Below are positions 1 to 7,984 of a DNA stretch of 20,112 nucleotides, one piece after another (within the stretch, counting starts at the first letter, position 1; each line of letters opens with the position of its first letter). Source of the DNA: JBBIUS01 sp037440105. GTDB lineage: Bacteria > Patescibacteriota > Patescibacteriia > XYB2-FULL-38-15. The translations under genes and the position numbers were made by a program. Location of the stretch: NCBI GenBank assembly GCA_037440105.1, contig JBBIUS010000013.1, positions 1 through 20,112 of the forward strand, in the 5' to 3' direction. The notes under the pieces are model-generated. The model had not been told where the DNA came from. It made no database searches and saw only the letters and a program-made list of their open reading frames with translations.

Positions 1-589
1 CTTCTTCCAAAATATAAAATCCGCCTTGGGCTGTGGCCGTCGCTCTGCCAGCCGATCCACCTACCTCAAGTGGCTTTCCAGTCACCACGCCTGGGACATT
101 GTATCCTTTGATTTTTGAAAATTCATCCATAATCCAAGCCATAATTTGCGGTGTCGTATAAACATCAGGCGCGGGCACATCTTTTTCTGGTCCAATATAA
201 TCTTTTAAAGCTTGCGTATAGCCGCGAGTCAATCGCTCAAGTTCTTTTTCACTTAATTTTTTTGGGTCAACCGTTATACCGCCTTTCCCCCCACCAAAAG
301 GAATACCAACCGCGGCGCATTTTATTGTCATCCAAAAAGCTAGGGCCTCCACTTCGTTTAAGTCGGTTTTAGGATGGAAACGAATTCCTCCTTTAAACGG
401 TCCTCGGGTGTCATTCCACTGAACTCGATAACCATCAAAAACTTTTGTCTCGCCATTGTCCATTTTGACGGGGATGGAAAATTTTAAAATTCTTTTTGGT
501 TTTTTTAAAATTTCAAAAACCGCCTGATCTAATTTCACAAGTTCGGCTGCTTTTTTTAGTTGGGTAAGAGCATTTTGTAGTGGGCTCAT
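1..589 (-). CDS. gdhA: Glutamate dehydrogenase (Glu/Leu/Phe/Val dehydrogenase family), 3' part off window
   Basis: This gene encodes the N-terminal 196 residues of an NAD(P)-dependent glutamate dehydrogenase, which interconverts glutamate with 2-oxoglutarate and ammonia. I translated it by hand from the ATG at 587-589. The visible part is the substrate-binding dimerisation domain: GGIR at residues 67-70, a lysine in TIKCA (K90), the glycine-rich catalytic-lysine motif GGGKGG (K102), and the PAPDV motif with D142. The C-terminal Rossmann domain lies outside the window. The start is supported by the typical helical N-terminus (MSPLQNALTQLKKAAEL). No clear Shine-Dalgarno is visible; a palindromic repeat begins 8 nt upstream. 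It follows trxA and trxB on the same strand, so co-transcription is likely. Family assignment is firm; cofactor preference cannot be told from this fragment. Confidence 0.93.
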   Translation of the reverse strand, partial: MSPLQNALTQLKKAAELVKLDQAVFEILKKPKRILKFSIPVKMDNGETKVFDGYRVQWNDTRGPFKGGIRFHPKTDLNEVEALAFWMTIKCAAVGIPFGGGKGGITVDPKKLSEKELERLTRGYTQALKDYIGPEKDVPAPDVYTTPQIMAWIMDEFSKIKGYNVPGVVTGKPLEVGGSAGRATATAQGGFYILEE

Positions 590-596
590 ATGATCA

Positions 597-715
597 AAAT
601 TCCAAATCACAAATTACAAATTCCAAATAAATTCAAAATTCCAATTTTCAAAACAAGTTTTGGATTTCGGTCATTGAGATTTATTTGGGATTTGGTGCTT
701 GGTGCTTGGGATTTT
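597..715. repeat. 119-bp palindromic heptad repeat, family B copy 1 (trxB-gdhA junction)
   Basis: This imperfect inverted repeat fills the trxB-gdhA gap. The left arm is built of 7-nt words (CAAATCA, CAAATTA, CAAATTC, CAAATAA). The right arm has words of the opposite sense (TTTGGGA, TTTGGTG, CTTGGTG, CTTGGGA). A small central hairpin is formed by AAAAC and GTTTT. A second copy lies at 1644-1762 in the same orientation, with about 8 differences over 119 positions by my count. Confidence 0.88.
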
Positions 716-718
716 TAT

Positions 719-1630
719 TTATTTTATTCTCTGTAAATATGAATACGCCGTGAGCGCCGCTTTTGCTCCTTCGCCAGCCGCGATGACAATTTGTTTATAG
801 GGCACAGTTGTTGCATCACCAGCCGCAAAAACGCCTGGCAAACTAGTTTCGTTTTTTGAATTAATGATAATTTGGCCATGCTCATCTAATTTAATCAAAT
901 TTCTAACAAAATCTGATTCAATAATGTGACCAATTTCAACAAAAATGCCATCTACTTTAATCTCCTGAACCTCGCTGGTTACCACATTCTCCACCGCTGC
1001 CCCGCTTAATTTTTCATCTCCCATTACTTCTTTGACGACCGAATTCAAAATTAATTCAACATTTTCTTTGACTTTGGCTTCATTAACCCTCACCTCCTCA
1101 GCCCGAAATTCGTCGCGACGGTGAATTAAATAAATTTTTTTAGCAAATTTTGAAAGTAAAAGAGTGGCATCAAGTGCCGCATTCCCCCCGCCGACCACGG
1201 CCACATTTTTATTTTTATAAAACGGAGCATCACAAGTTGCACAGTAAGAAATACCTCGTCCTTTAAATTTTTCTTCACCCGGAACCCCCAACTTTTGCGG
1301 CACCGCGCCAAAAGCTAAAACCAAAGCCCGGGCTTCAAAAACGTGTCCATCTTTATCTTTAACCTTGAAACCACTCGCTGTCTTTTCAATTTCCTTAATT
1401 TCCGCTGATTGAAACTCAGCTCCGAGCCGTTCTGCTTGATACTTCGTTTTATTCATCAATTCAAAACCAGAAATTAAATCAAAACCAGGATAGTTTTCAA
1501 CCTGTGCGGCATAAATTGCTTGTCCCCCAAAATCACGACTCACGACCAAAGTTTTTAAGGCTCGTCTCGCGGCATAAATGGCTGCCGTAAAACCAGCCGG
1601 ACCAGCACCGATTATTATCAAATCATACAT
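719..1630 (-). CDS. trxB: Thioredoxin reductase (FAD/NADPH)
   Basis: The enzyme transfers electrons from NADPH through FAD and a redox disulfide to thioredoxin in the cytoplasm. The 303-residue product is close to the usual 305-320. It shows the FAD dinucleotide-binding GAGPAG at residues 8-13, the redox-active CATC at 130-133, a second nucleotide-binding GGGNAA at 147-152, HRR at 170-172 (typical for binding the NADPH 2'-phosphate), and the C-terminal FAD motif FAAGDAT near 268-274. It lies immediately downstream of trxA, its expected partner. A 119-bp repeat sits on each side, so the gene is flanked by direct repeats. The ATG at 1628-1630 gives the canonical N-terminus MYDLIIIGAG; no Shine-Dalgarno is seen. 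All catalytic residues are present. Confidence 0.97.
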   Translation of the reverse strand: MYDLIIIGAGPAGFTAAIYAARRALKTLVVSRDFGGQAIYAAQVENYPGFDLISGFELMNKTKYQAERLGAEFQSAEIKEIEKTASGFKVKDKDGHVFEARALVLAFGAVPQKLGVPGEEKFKGRGISYCATCDAPFYKNKNVAVVGGGNAALDATLLLSKFAKKIYLIHRRDEFRAEEVRVNEAKVKENVELILNSVVKEVMGDEKLSGAAVENVVTSEVQEIKVDGIFVEIGHIIESDFVRNLIKLDEHGQIIINSKNETSLPGVFAAGDATTVPYKQIVIAAGEGAKAALTAYSYLQRIK

Positions 1631-1643
1631 ATAATATTAGTAT

Positions 1644-1762
1644 AAATTCCAAATCACAAATTACAAATTCCAGATAAATTCAAAATTCCAATTTTCGAAA
1701 CAAGTTTTGAATTTTGAATATTGAGATTTATTTGGGATTTGGTGCTTGGTGCTTGGAATTTT
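1644..1762. repeat. 119-bp palindromic heptad repeat, family B copy 2 (trxA-trxB junction)
   Basis: This is the second copy of the repeat at 597-715, in the same orientation and with the same heptad words and central hairpin. Most differences cluster just right of the centre. Its last two bases overlap the trxA stop codon (1761-1763). Confidence 0.88.
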
Positions 1763-2084
1763 AAAGATGCTGTTCTATTTTTTTGATTATTTCTTCTTTA
1801 CTCTGCGCGCCTATAAACTCATCAACTATTTCTCCATTTTTGAAAATTTTAAAAGTTGGAATGCTCATTACATTGTATTTTTCAGCCAAAGCGGCTACTT
1901 CATCAACATTTAATTTCGCCACTTTAACTGGTTTACCCTCCATTTCTTTGGCAATTTCTTCAACTATTGGCCCCATCATTTGGCATGGCCCGCACCAGGG
2001 CGCCCAAAAATCAACGAGCACCGGTACCTCTGATTTTAAAACTTCTTTCTCAAAATTTTTTTCGTTTAAGACAATTTCAGACAT
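1761..2084 (-). CDS. trxA: Thioredoxin
   Basis: A small cytoplasmic dithiol-disulfide oxidoreductase, reduced by the TrxB encoded next to it. The 107-residue product has the family's standard length. It has the active site WCGPC (W30, C31-C34) following VDFWAP, and the cis-proline loop SIPTF with P76. The C-terminal helix ends with EEIIKKIEQHL. There is no signal peptide, so it acts in the cytoplasm. It is the first gene of the trxA-trxB-gdhA unit. An extended -10 promoter lies about 65 nt upstream. No Shine-Dalgarno precedes the ATG at 2082-2084; the leader is A/T only, so initiation probably depends on an unstructured leader. Confidence 0.97.
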   Translation of the reverse strand: MSEIVLNEKNFEKEVLKSEVPVLVDFWAPWCGPCQMMGPIVEEIAKEMEGKPVKVAKLNVDEVAALAEKYNVMSIPTFKIFKNGEIVDEFIGAQSKEEIIKKIEQHL

Positions 2085-2148
2085 AATTTTTAAATTTAAT
2101 TTTTAATTAATTTTTAAACCACCTTATCATCGTCTGTTTATTTTATAT

Positions 2149-2157
2149 ATTATACCA
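2149..2157 (-). promoter_or_regulatory. Extended -10 promoter for trxA-trxB-gdhA
   Basis: Read on the minus strand this is TGGTATAAT, a perfect TATAAT with the TGn extension. A convincing -35 at 16-18 nt spacing is not visible, which extended -10 promoters tolerate. It lies in the gap between trxA and infB, oriented toward trxA. Confidence 0.55.
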
Positions 2158-2223
2158 TTTTCTTTACAATTTTCATTATTTTAGTTAAAACTTATTAACA
2201 AAAACAAACAAGCAAACAAAGAT

Positions 2224-2257
2224 AAAAAAAATCGCCGAATAATATTGTATTTGCGGC
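2224..2257 (-). terminator. Intrinsic terminator of infB
   Basis: On the minus strand, about 44 nt past the infB stop, GCCGCAA pairs with TTCGGC (one bulged base) around an A/T-rich loop. A run of eight T residues follows (2231 down to 2224). The stem is short and the T-tract good; a moderate-strength call. Confidence 0.55.
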
Positions 2258-2300
2258 TTTTGTTATAAATAAAAGCAGATATTAAAACACGTAGAAAAAA

Positions 2301-4295
2301 TTATTCTATTTTTTTAAACCTTTTTTCTTCGCGATAAACTTCCAAAACATCGCCTGGAGCAATAATCGGTTTGCCTTTAAATTTAATGCCACACTCCTGC
2401 CCAAGGCAAACCTCGTGGACAGCAGACTTAGCGCATTGAAGTTCTAATAAAAGGCCACTACCAATTTCTTCTTTATTTCTAACGACTCTCGCCCAGACAT
2501 CACCTAATTTAGAATCCAAAACAATTTTGCCGTCATAGACCTTTCCTCCAATAATCATGCTCTTTGGTTCAGTTCTAAAAACTGCCAGCACTTGAACTCT
2601 GCCTAAATCTGTTCTTACAATTTCTGGCTCTAAAAGTTTTTCCAATTCATTTTTAACCTCATCGATCAAATCATAAATTACACTAAATGTTTTAACTTTT
2701 ACATTCTTTTCTCTTGCCAAATCTTCTGCGCTGGGGATGATTAAAACATTAAAACCAAAAACAAGCGCCCCAACTGCTTCAGCCTGCAAAATTTCTGCAT
2801 CAGTAATATTGCCTAAACCACGAGACACAATTTCAACCCCTATGTCTGGGTAATCAAGCTTTTCAAATGTTGCGAGAATTGCTTCAAGCGAACCTAAAAA
2901 GTCTGCCTTCAAAATGATATTCAATTTTTTCTTCTGCGCCCCTTCTTCGCTTTCTTTCTGAACCACGGCTTGCTCCCTTTTCGCATAAGTTGGTTTAATT
3001 TTTTTGTTGCAGTTGCTCACATTTGCTGATACTTCAATAATATCCCCAACCTGAGGAACGACTTTAAACCCTAAAATTTTAACTGGCATGCCCGGAATCG
3101 CAGCTTGGACAAAATTCCCGCGGAAATCTTTTAAAGCTCTCGCCCGGCCATAAAAAGTGCCATTAATCACGAGATTATCATTTTTTTTCAATGTGCCTGA
3201 CTGGATTAACATAGTTGCCACCGCGCCTTCTCCTTTGTCAAGATGTGATTCAATAACTGTGCCAACCGCAAGGCGGTCTGGATTAGCAACAATTTTTTCT
3301 TTTTCCAAATCAGCAACCAGAAAAACCATGTCAAGTAGTTCACCAATCCCCTGGCGCATCTTTGCTGAAATTGGCACACAAATCGTTTTCCCGCCCCAAT
3401 CCTCAGGAACCAAATTTAAAGAAGACAATTCTTGCTTAATTTTGTCAACATTTGCCTCAGGCCTGTCAATTTTATTAATCGCGACAACGAATGGAATTTT
3501 TGCCGCTTCAATTATTTTAATTGCTTCTTTTGTTTGCGGCTGAACGCCGTCGTCGGCAGCCACGACCAAAATGGCAATATCAGCTATTTTGGCGCCGCGC
3601 GAGCGCATAGCCGTAAAAGCTTCATGGCCCGGCGTATCAATAAAAGTAATTAACCTGTCTTTGTAGGTAGCTTGATAGGCGCCGATATGTTGGGTAATGC
3701 CGCCCGCCTCTGATTCCATAACGTGGGTTTTACGGATAGCGTCTAAAAGTTTTGTTTTGCCGTGATCAACATGCCCCATTACCACCACGACTGGAGGGCG
3801 AGATTTTAGTTTTGTTTTTTCTTCATTATCAATTAATTCTTTAATTTTATCTTTTACAACTTTATCATTCTCATTTTCTCCGTCTGCTTTTTCAACTTTA
3901 AAACCAAAATCTTCAGATATAATTGCGGCTGTTTCAAAATCAATTCTTTCATTTAAAGAAGCTAAAATTCCATTTTTCATAAATTCTTTAATCACCAAAG
4001 TCACAGGCAAATTCAATTTAGCGGCAAAATCGCGAACCGTAATTATCGATGGCAGTTTAACTAACTTTTGCTCGCTCGCTGCCGGAGCTTTTTCTTCCAG
4101 CGCCTCGCTTTTCTCTGCTTGTCTTTTTTTCTCTAAAACTTTCTTAAATGTCTGCCAGTTCTCGATAATTTTTCTTGCTAGCCGATCGTCAATTTTAATT
4201 GCTCGCTGGCCAATATCAAAACCAAGCTCAGGCAAAACATTTTTGAGCTCAGAAGTTGTAATCTTTAATTCTCGAGCGAGTTCAGTTATATTCAT
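2301..4295 (-). CDS. infB: Translation initiation factor IF-2
   Basis: IF-2 is the GTPase that brings initiator fMet-tRNA to the 30S subunit and promotes subunit joining. The 664-residue product is shorter than the roughly 890 of E. coli, mainly in the variable N-terminal region. Two IF2_N-like helical modules are visible (about residues 1-50 and 80-135), joined by a charged linker. The G domain follows: GHVDHGKT (174-181), DTPGH (220-224) and NKID (274-277), all intact. Beta-barrel domain II, domain III and the C-terminal fMet-tRNA-binding barrel complete the protein. It is not next to nusA or rbfA, its usual neighbours. It has its own promoter, leader palindrome and terminator. No Shine-Dalgarno is seen before the ATG. 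Confidence 0.97.
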   Translation of the reverse strand: MNITELARELKITTSELKNVLPELGFDIGQRAIKIDDRLARKIIENWQTFKKVLEKKRQAEKSEALEEKAPAASEQKLVKLPSIITVRDFAAKLNLPVTLVIKEFMKNGILASLNERIDFETAAIISEDFGFKVEKADGENENDKVVKDKIKELIDNEEKTKLKSRPPVVVVMGHVDHGKTKLLDAIRKTHVMESEAGGITQHIGAYQATYKDRLITFIDTPGHEAFTAMRSRGAKIADIAILVVAADDGVQPQTKEAIKIIEAAKIPFVVAINKIDRPEANVDKIKQELSSLNLVPEDWGGKTICVPISAKMRQGIGELLDMVFLVADLEKEKIVANPDRLAVGTVIESHLDKGEGAVATMLIQSGTLKKNDNLVINGTFYGRARALKDFRGNFVQAAIPGMPVKILGFKVVPQVGDIIEVSANVSNCNKKIKPTYAKREQAVVQKESEEGAQKKKLNIILKADFLGSLEAILATFEKLDYPDIGVEIVSRGLGNITDAEILQAEAVGALVFGFNVLIIPSAEDLAREKNVKVKTFSVIYDLIDEVKNELEKLLEPEIVRTDLGRVQVLAVFRTEPKSMIIGGKVYDGKIVLDSKLGDVWARVVRNKEEIGSGLLLELQCAKSAVHEVCLGQECGIKFKGKPIIAPGDVLEVYREEKRFKKIE

Positions 4296-4302
4296 ATGAT
4301 TA

Positions 4303-4330
4303 AAATAAGAACCCCATTAGGTTCTTATTT
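4303..4330. promoter_or_regulatory. 11-bp perfect inverted repeat in the infB leader
   Basis: AAATAAGAACC and GGTTCTTATTT are perfect complements separated by 6 nt. The palindrome ends 7 nt before the infB ATG. It overlaps the transcription start predicted from the promoter at 4331-4359. It could be a repressor operator, or an RNA hairpin limiting ribosome access; the sequence does not decide between them. Confidence 0.5.
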
Positions 4331-4359
4331 AGAGTACTACCTTTTTTCAATTTTGTCAA
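4331..4359 (-). promoter_or_regulatory. Candidate promoter for infB
   Basis: The minus strand carries a perfect -35 TTGACA (4354-4359), a 17-nt spacer and a weak -10 TACTCT (4331-4336, three of six matches). The predicted start falls within the 11-bp palindrome upstream of infB. Confidence 0.45.
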
Positions 4360-4473
4360 CCAAAATAAGTAGGTCGCAGCGCTTTTGAATCTTTCAAATA
4401 AGACAAACAGCATTAGAAAGAATACAAATTAAGAAATAAATACGTGTTACCAATATATTTCACATCCTGCACC

Positions 4474-4510
4474 AAAAAATAAAAAACGGCCATCTGTTAA
4501 GATGCGCCGT
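4474..4510 (-). terminator. Intrinsic terminator of purF
   Basis: On the minus strand, ACGGC-G-CATCT pairs with AGATGGCCGT (ten pairs, one bulged G) around a 4-nt loop, followed by TTTTTTATTTTTT. It begins about 30 nt past the purF stop. This is a strong rho-independent terminator separating purF from infB. Confidence 0.85.
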
Positions 4511-4540
4511 AACCTCCAATTTTTCATCGTCGATTATCTT

Positions 4541-5974
4541 CTACAACACGCAAGGAATAGGAATTGGATAATTTCCATCAAAGCAGGCTGTGCAGAGCTG
4601 ATCTTTGGGTATTTCAACAGATTTTATCAATCCTTCTAAAGAAAGATAAGCTAAAGTTGTGGGTTGGCCAATTAATTCCTTAATCCCTTCCATTGTTCGG
4701 CCCGCGGCTGCTAAAGTGTTTTTTCTCTTTGTCTCAATCCCATAAAAGCATGGGAAACGATAAGGCGGAGAAGCAATCCTTATATGTACGGATTTTGCCT
4801 TGCTCTGCCACAGAGCTTTATTAACCACCCCAGTGATTAATCCGCGGACAATCGAATCATCGGTTATGACTAGCCTTTTTTCTTGAATTAGATCGGCAAT
4901 AAAATTAAACTTTAGTTGTGCCTTAAGCAGCCTTTCCTGCTCAGTTGGTTCAATAAAAGTTCGACGTCTTCCAAAGTCTATATCAAAAGAAGGATTCTCA
5001 ATAATTACTGGCATATATGGAATTCCGGAAAAAGAAGCATAACCAACTCCAGCCGGAATGCCGCTTTTAGGGATTGGCGAAACTAAATCTGCCTCAGCCG
5101 GATATTCCTTACAGAGCTCTCTGCCAGCATTGATGCGAAATGCCTGAAAAGATTTGCCGTTGATTGTGCTGTCAGGACGTGAGAAATAGACAAATTCAAA
5201 CAGACAAAAGGCTTGTCTTTCTGCTTTTGGCCCCTTAAAACTTTCTATCCCGCGTGGCCCAACTGCTATAATTTCTCCTGGCTCGACCATTCTTAATTCA
5301 ATCTTTGCGCCGGAACCAAAAAGCGGCAAAACTGCATCAAAAGCCGAGGTCTCAGAAGCAAACATATAGGTTTTTCTTCCCTTTTCCTCAACAATTGAGA
5401 TAAAAAGAGGTCTTATGCCAAATGGGTCTCGAAAAGCAAAAAGACGGTCGTCAAATTCAGTAATGACCAAAGCGGAAAAGGCGCCTTGGATGTGCTCCAT
5501 AACTTGAGCAATCGCCTCAATAATATCACGTTTTCGAAATGTTATCTGATAATTAATTGAGGCGACTATTAGTTCTGCATCGTTTTCTGTGTAAATTTGA
5601 ATATCGTGGCGGTCAAGAAAATTTCTCTGCTCCTCCATATTAACAACATCACCGTTTGAAACAATGGCGATTCTGCCATGGATGCTCTGGGCGTAATGAG
5701 GCTGGGCGTTTCGTTTCGATGGTTTGCCCTGGGTTGAATAACGCACATGAGCAATCCAAACCTCTCCCGAAAGATCATCAAAATCCTGCCCCTGAAGAAC
5801 CTCCCTGACTTTCCCAGGTTTTTTTTCAACCTCAATTAACCCTTTTTTTGAATTTTTAATTCTAAGGCAAGCGATCCCTGCTGCATCCTGCCCTCGGTGT
5901 TGCTCAGCCCAAATACCGGTTTTGGCAATCTGTTTACCGTTCGAATGCCCGAAGATACCAAAAATCCCGCACAT
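4541..5974 (-). CDS. purF: Amidophosphoribosyltransferase (PurF), iron-sulfur type
   Basis: The enzyme makes 5-phosphoribosylamine from PRPP and glutamine, the first step of purine synthesis. The product has 477 residues, close to the Bacillus enzyme. The N-terminal class II glutaminase begins MCGIFG, so C2 is exposed as nucleophile once Met is removed. HVRYSTQG (76-83) and SNGD (106-109) shape the glutamine site. The phosphoribosyltransferase half carries the PRPP loop VITDDSIVRG (369-378). C257, C409, C461 and C464 match the four 4Fe-4S ligand positions of the Bacillus-type enzyme, but there is no propeptide before C2. A strong Shine-Dalgarno precedes the ATG. No other purine gene is in the window. 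The stop is TAG, the only one seen here. Confidence 0.96.
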   Translation of the reverse strand: MCGIFGIFGHSNGKQIAKTGIWAEQHRGQDAAGIACLRIKNSKKGLIEVEKKPGKVREVLQGQDFDDLSGEVWIAHVRYSTQGKPSKRNAQPHYAQSIHGRIAIVSNGDVVNMEEQRNFLDRHDIQIYTENDAELIVASINYQITFRKRDIIEAIAQVMEHIQGAFSALVITEFDDRLFAFRDPFGIRPLFISIVEEKGRKTYMFASETSAFDAVLPLFGSGAKIELRMVEPGEIIAVGPRGIESFKGPKAERQAFCLFEFVYFSRPDSTINGKSFQAFRINAGRELCKEYPAEADLVSPIPKSGIPAGVGYASFSGIPYMPVIIENPSFDIDFGRRRTFIEPTEQERLLKAQLKFNFIADLIQEKRLVITDDSIVRGLITGVVNKALWQSKAKSVHIRIASPPYRFPCFYGIETKRKNTLAAAGRTMEGIKELIGQPTTLAYLSLEGLIKSVEIPKDQLCTACFDGNYPIPIPCVL

Positions 5975-5978
5975 GTTT

Positions 5979-5985
5979 CCTCCTT
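5979..5985 (-). promoter_or_regulatory. Shine-Dalgarno of purF
   Basis: AAGGAGG on the minus strand, 4 nt before the ATG at 5972-5974. It fixes the start so that C2 becomes the N-terminal nucleophile. It is one of only two clear Shine-Dalgarno sites in the window. Confidence 0.85.
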
Positions 5986-6013
5986 TTGGCTTTAAAGGAA
6001 CGACCTATTGCAT

Positions 6014-6022
6014 ATTATCACA
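6014..6022 (-). promoter_or_regulatory. Extended -10 promoter for purF
   Basis: TGTGATAAT on the minus strand: -10 GATAAT with the TGn extension, about 40 nt upstream of the purF ATG. No good -35 is visible. Confidence 0.45.
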
Positions 6023-6207
6023 ACACAAATAAAAAAACAAAATTAAAAATATTAAAATAAAAACGAAATTTTAAAAAGATTTCTTGCCCGCAAAGGACGA
6101 AATATATTAGCAACACCTATTCATTTCTTGCTTTGCATTCTTTTTAATGATTTTTGCCCATTAAAAGATTTAAAAATGTTACTGAAGCGCTTACCATGTA
6201 CAAATCC

Positions 6208-6236
6208 TTGTAAAAAAAGAACGATTGTGCTACGAT
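6208..6236 (+). promoter_or_regulatory. Weak candidate promoter for rny
   Basis: TTGTAA (6208-6213), 17-nt spacer, TACGAT (6231-6236): four of six matches in each box. If used, the rny leader would be about 210 nt. No better pair was seen nearer the gene. Confidence 0.25.
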
Positions 6237-6288
6237 AAAAATATCCAAATAAACTAACTAGCAAATCGCTGACAAAGCGTTTTATCGT
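6232..6288. repeat. 9-bp inverted repeat with nested hairpin upstream of rny
   Basis: ACGATAAAA (6232-6240) and TTTTATCGT (6280-6288) are perfect complements 39 nt apart. A nested CGCT-gacaa-AGCG hairpin (6267-6279) lies directly against the right arm. It may be a structured leader or an operator; the role is unknown. Confidence 0.4.
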
Positions 6289-6456
6289 TTTAACTGAATT
6301 TACCCCAAAACATGAAAAAATAAATTTAACCGAATATGCATTTTGCAAAAATTGACTCTACAAAGAAAACCACAAATCCGTTAAATTTTTCTTCGTCTGG
6401 AAAAGTAAATTTATCTTACGGTTTACCTTTGTTTTGCGATTTGTTTACAAAATTTT

Positions 6457-7983
6457 ATGTTAAATCTATCATTCCCAATACTTTTGATAGCTCTGTTCGC
6501 GATCGGCATTATAACTGGCTACTTTTTAAGGAAAAAAATAGCAATTAAACAAGCAGGTTCGATTGAAGAAAAAGCTGAAAAATTACTGACTGAGGCAAAA
6601 ACAAAACAAAAAGACCTAATTTTACAAGCGAAAGACAAGGCCTTAAAAATAATTGACAGCGCAAAACAGGAAGAAGAAGAAAGACGCAGGGAATTAAATT
6701 ATCTACAGAAAAGGCTAGAAAAAAGAGAATCTCTTTTTGACCAGAAACTTTTGGAATTCCAAGAAAAACAGCAAAAACTTTATGACAAAGCAAATCAACT
6801 AGAAAAAGTAAAATCAGAAATTCAAAAAATTAAAGAAGAACAATTGGCAAAATTAGAAAAAATAGCCAATTTATCAACTGAGGAAGCAAAACAAGTCCTG
6901 TTCGAGAATGTTGAAAAAAATATACAAGAAGACCTAGTGAACCGCATTAATAAATTAACGAAAGAGTCAAATGAAAAATTAGAAAAAAAAGCGCGCGATT
7001 TAATTTCTCTTGCTATAGAACGCTGCGCTGTCTCGCATGCGACAGAAAATACAACTACAACTGTAGATCTCCCATCTGATGAAATGAAAGGGAGAATCAT
7101 CGGTCGAGAAGGAAGAAATATCAAAACGATTGAACAATTAACTGGAACTGAAATTGTTGTTGACGACACGCCGCAGGTCATCACTATTTCTGGCTTCAGC
7201 CCAATAAGACGCCAAATAGCTAAAAGAGCTTTAGAAAAATTGATTTTAGACGGGAGAATTCATCCAGGAAGAATTGAAGAAGCAGTAGAAAATTCTAAGA
7301 AAGAACTAGCCTTAGACATTAAAAAAGCTGGAGAAGAAGCTGTCTATGAAATCGGCGTAACTGGCTTAGACCCAAAATTAATTCAAATTTTGGGACGGCT
7401 AAAGTACAGAACTAGCTATGGTCAAAATGCGCTCAAACATTCTCTTGAAGTAGCCCATCTAGCTGGACTTTTGGCAGAAGAATTGAAAGCAAATGTTATT
7501 ACTGCGAAAAAAGCAGGATTATTTCACGATATCGGCAAGGCGGTTGACCATGAAGTAACTGGCACTCACCCAGAAATCGGCAAAGACATTGCTAAAAAAT
7601 TCAATTTACCCGAAGACGTTATCATTCCAATCGCTACCCATCATGAAGATGCGCCTCCAACTCTTGAAGCGATTATTGTTAAGGTAGCGGACGCCATCTC
7701 TGGCGCAAGGCCAGGAGCGAGAAAAGACACTTATGAACAATACCTCCAGAGACTCGAAGAACTAGAAAAAGTCGCTACCTCGTTTGAAGGAATAGAAAAA
7801 GCTTATGCCATTCAAGCTGGGAGAGAAATTAGGGTCTTTGTTATGCCAGAAAAAGTTGACGATTTAGGGGCCATAAAATTAGCCCAAGCAATCGCTAAAA
7901 AAATTGAAGAAGAATTAAAATACCCGGGTGAAATTAAAGTAAATGTAATCAGAGAAAAAAGAGTGGTGGAATATGCTAGATAA
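6457..7983 (+). CDS. rny: Ribonuclease Y
   Basis: A membrane-anchored endoribonuclease that initiates mRNA decay. The 508-residue product (family about 510-520) has an N-terminal membrane helix (residues 4-24). A long charged coiled coil (about 35-185) follows, rich in K, E and Q. The KH RNA-binding domain carries GRIIGREGRN (212-221). The HD phosphohydrolase domain shows H328, the HD pair in LFHDIGK (H357, D358), H395-H396 and D412 in ADAISGARPG. Everything needed for activity is present. The upstream region lacks a Shine-Dalgarno; the ATG at 6457 gives the expected hydrophobic N-terminus. ymdB follows, a pairing also found in Bacillus, with a GTAAC repeat between the two. Start of the rny-ymdB-HU unit. 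Confidence 0.97.
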   Translation: MLNLSFPILLIALFAIGIITGYFLRKKIAIKQAGSIEEKAEKLLTEAKTKQKDLILQAKDKALKIIDSAKQEEEERRRELNYLQKRLEKRESLFDQKLLEFQEKQQKLYDKANQLEKVKSEIQKIKEEQLAKLEKIANLSTEEAKQVLFENVEKNIQEDLVNRINKLTKESNEKLEKKARDLISLAIERCAVSHATENTTTTVDLPSDEMKGRIIGREGRNIKTIEQLTGTEIVVDDTPQVITISGFSPIRRQIAKRALEKLILDGRIHPGRIEEAVENSKKELALDIKKAGEEAVYEIGVTGLDPKLIQILGRLKYRTSYGQNALKHSLEVAHLAGLLAEELKANVITAKKAGLFHDIGKAVDHEVTGTHPEIGKDIAKKFNLPEDVIIPIATHHEDAPPTLEAIIVKVADAISGARPGARKDTYEQYLQRLEELEKVATSFEGIEKAYAIQAGREIRVFVMPEKVDDLGAIKLAQAIAKKIEEELKYPGEIKVNVIREKRVVEYAR

Positions 7984-7984
7984 A

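Larger units (their letters stand above)
6023..6456. other. Gene-free divergent spacer between purF and rny
   Basis: This is one of the few long stretches without a credible gene. Short open frames exist on both strands, but they start at TTG or overlap rny, lack ribosome binding sites and show no recognisable domain. No tRNA, CRISPR or known riboswitch pattern was recognised. It holds a 9-bp inverted repeat (6232-6288), a weak candidate rny promoter, and a TTTTGCAAAA palindrome near 6342. It is the only long spacer without heptad repeats. Confidence 0.6.

Noticed and set aside
3157..3653. Plus-strand open frames inside infB
   Set aside because: They are antisense shadows of the conserved IF-2 G domain and have no features of their own.
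6121..6348. Open frame of 75 codons on the minus strand upstream of purF
   Set aside because: It starts at TTG, has no ribosome binding site and no recognisable domain, and lies in AT-rich spacer DNA where such frames arise by chance.
6336..6548. Open frame of 70 codons on the plus strand before rny
   Set aside because: It overlaps the start of rny in another frame, has no ribosome binding site, and its composition looks like translated spacer.
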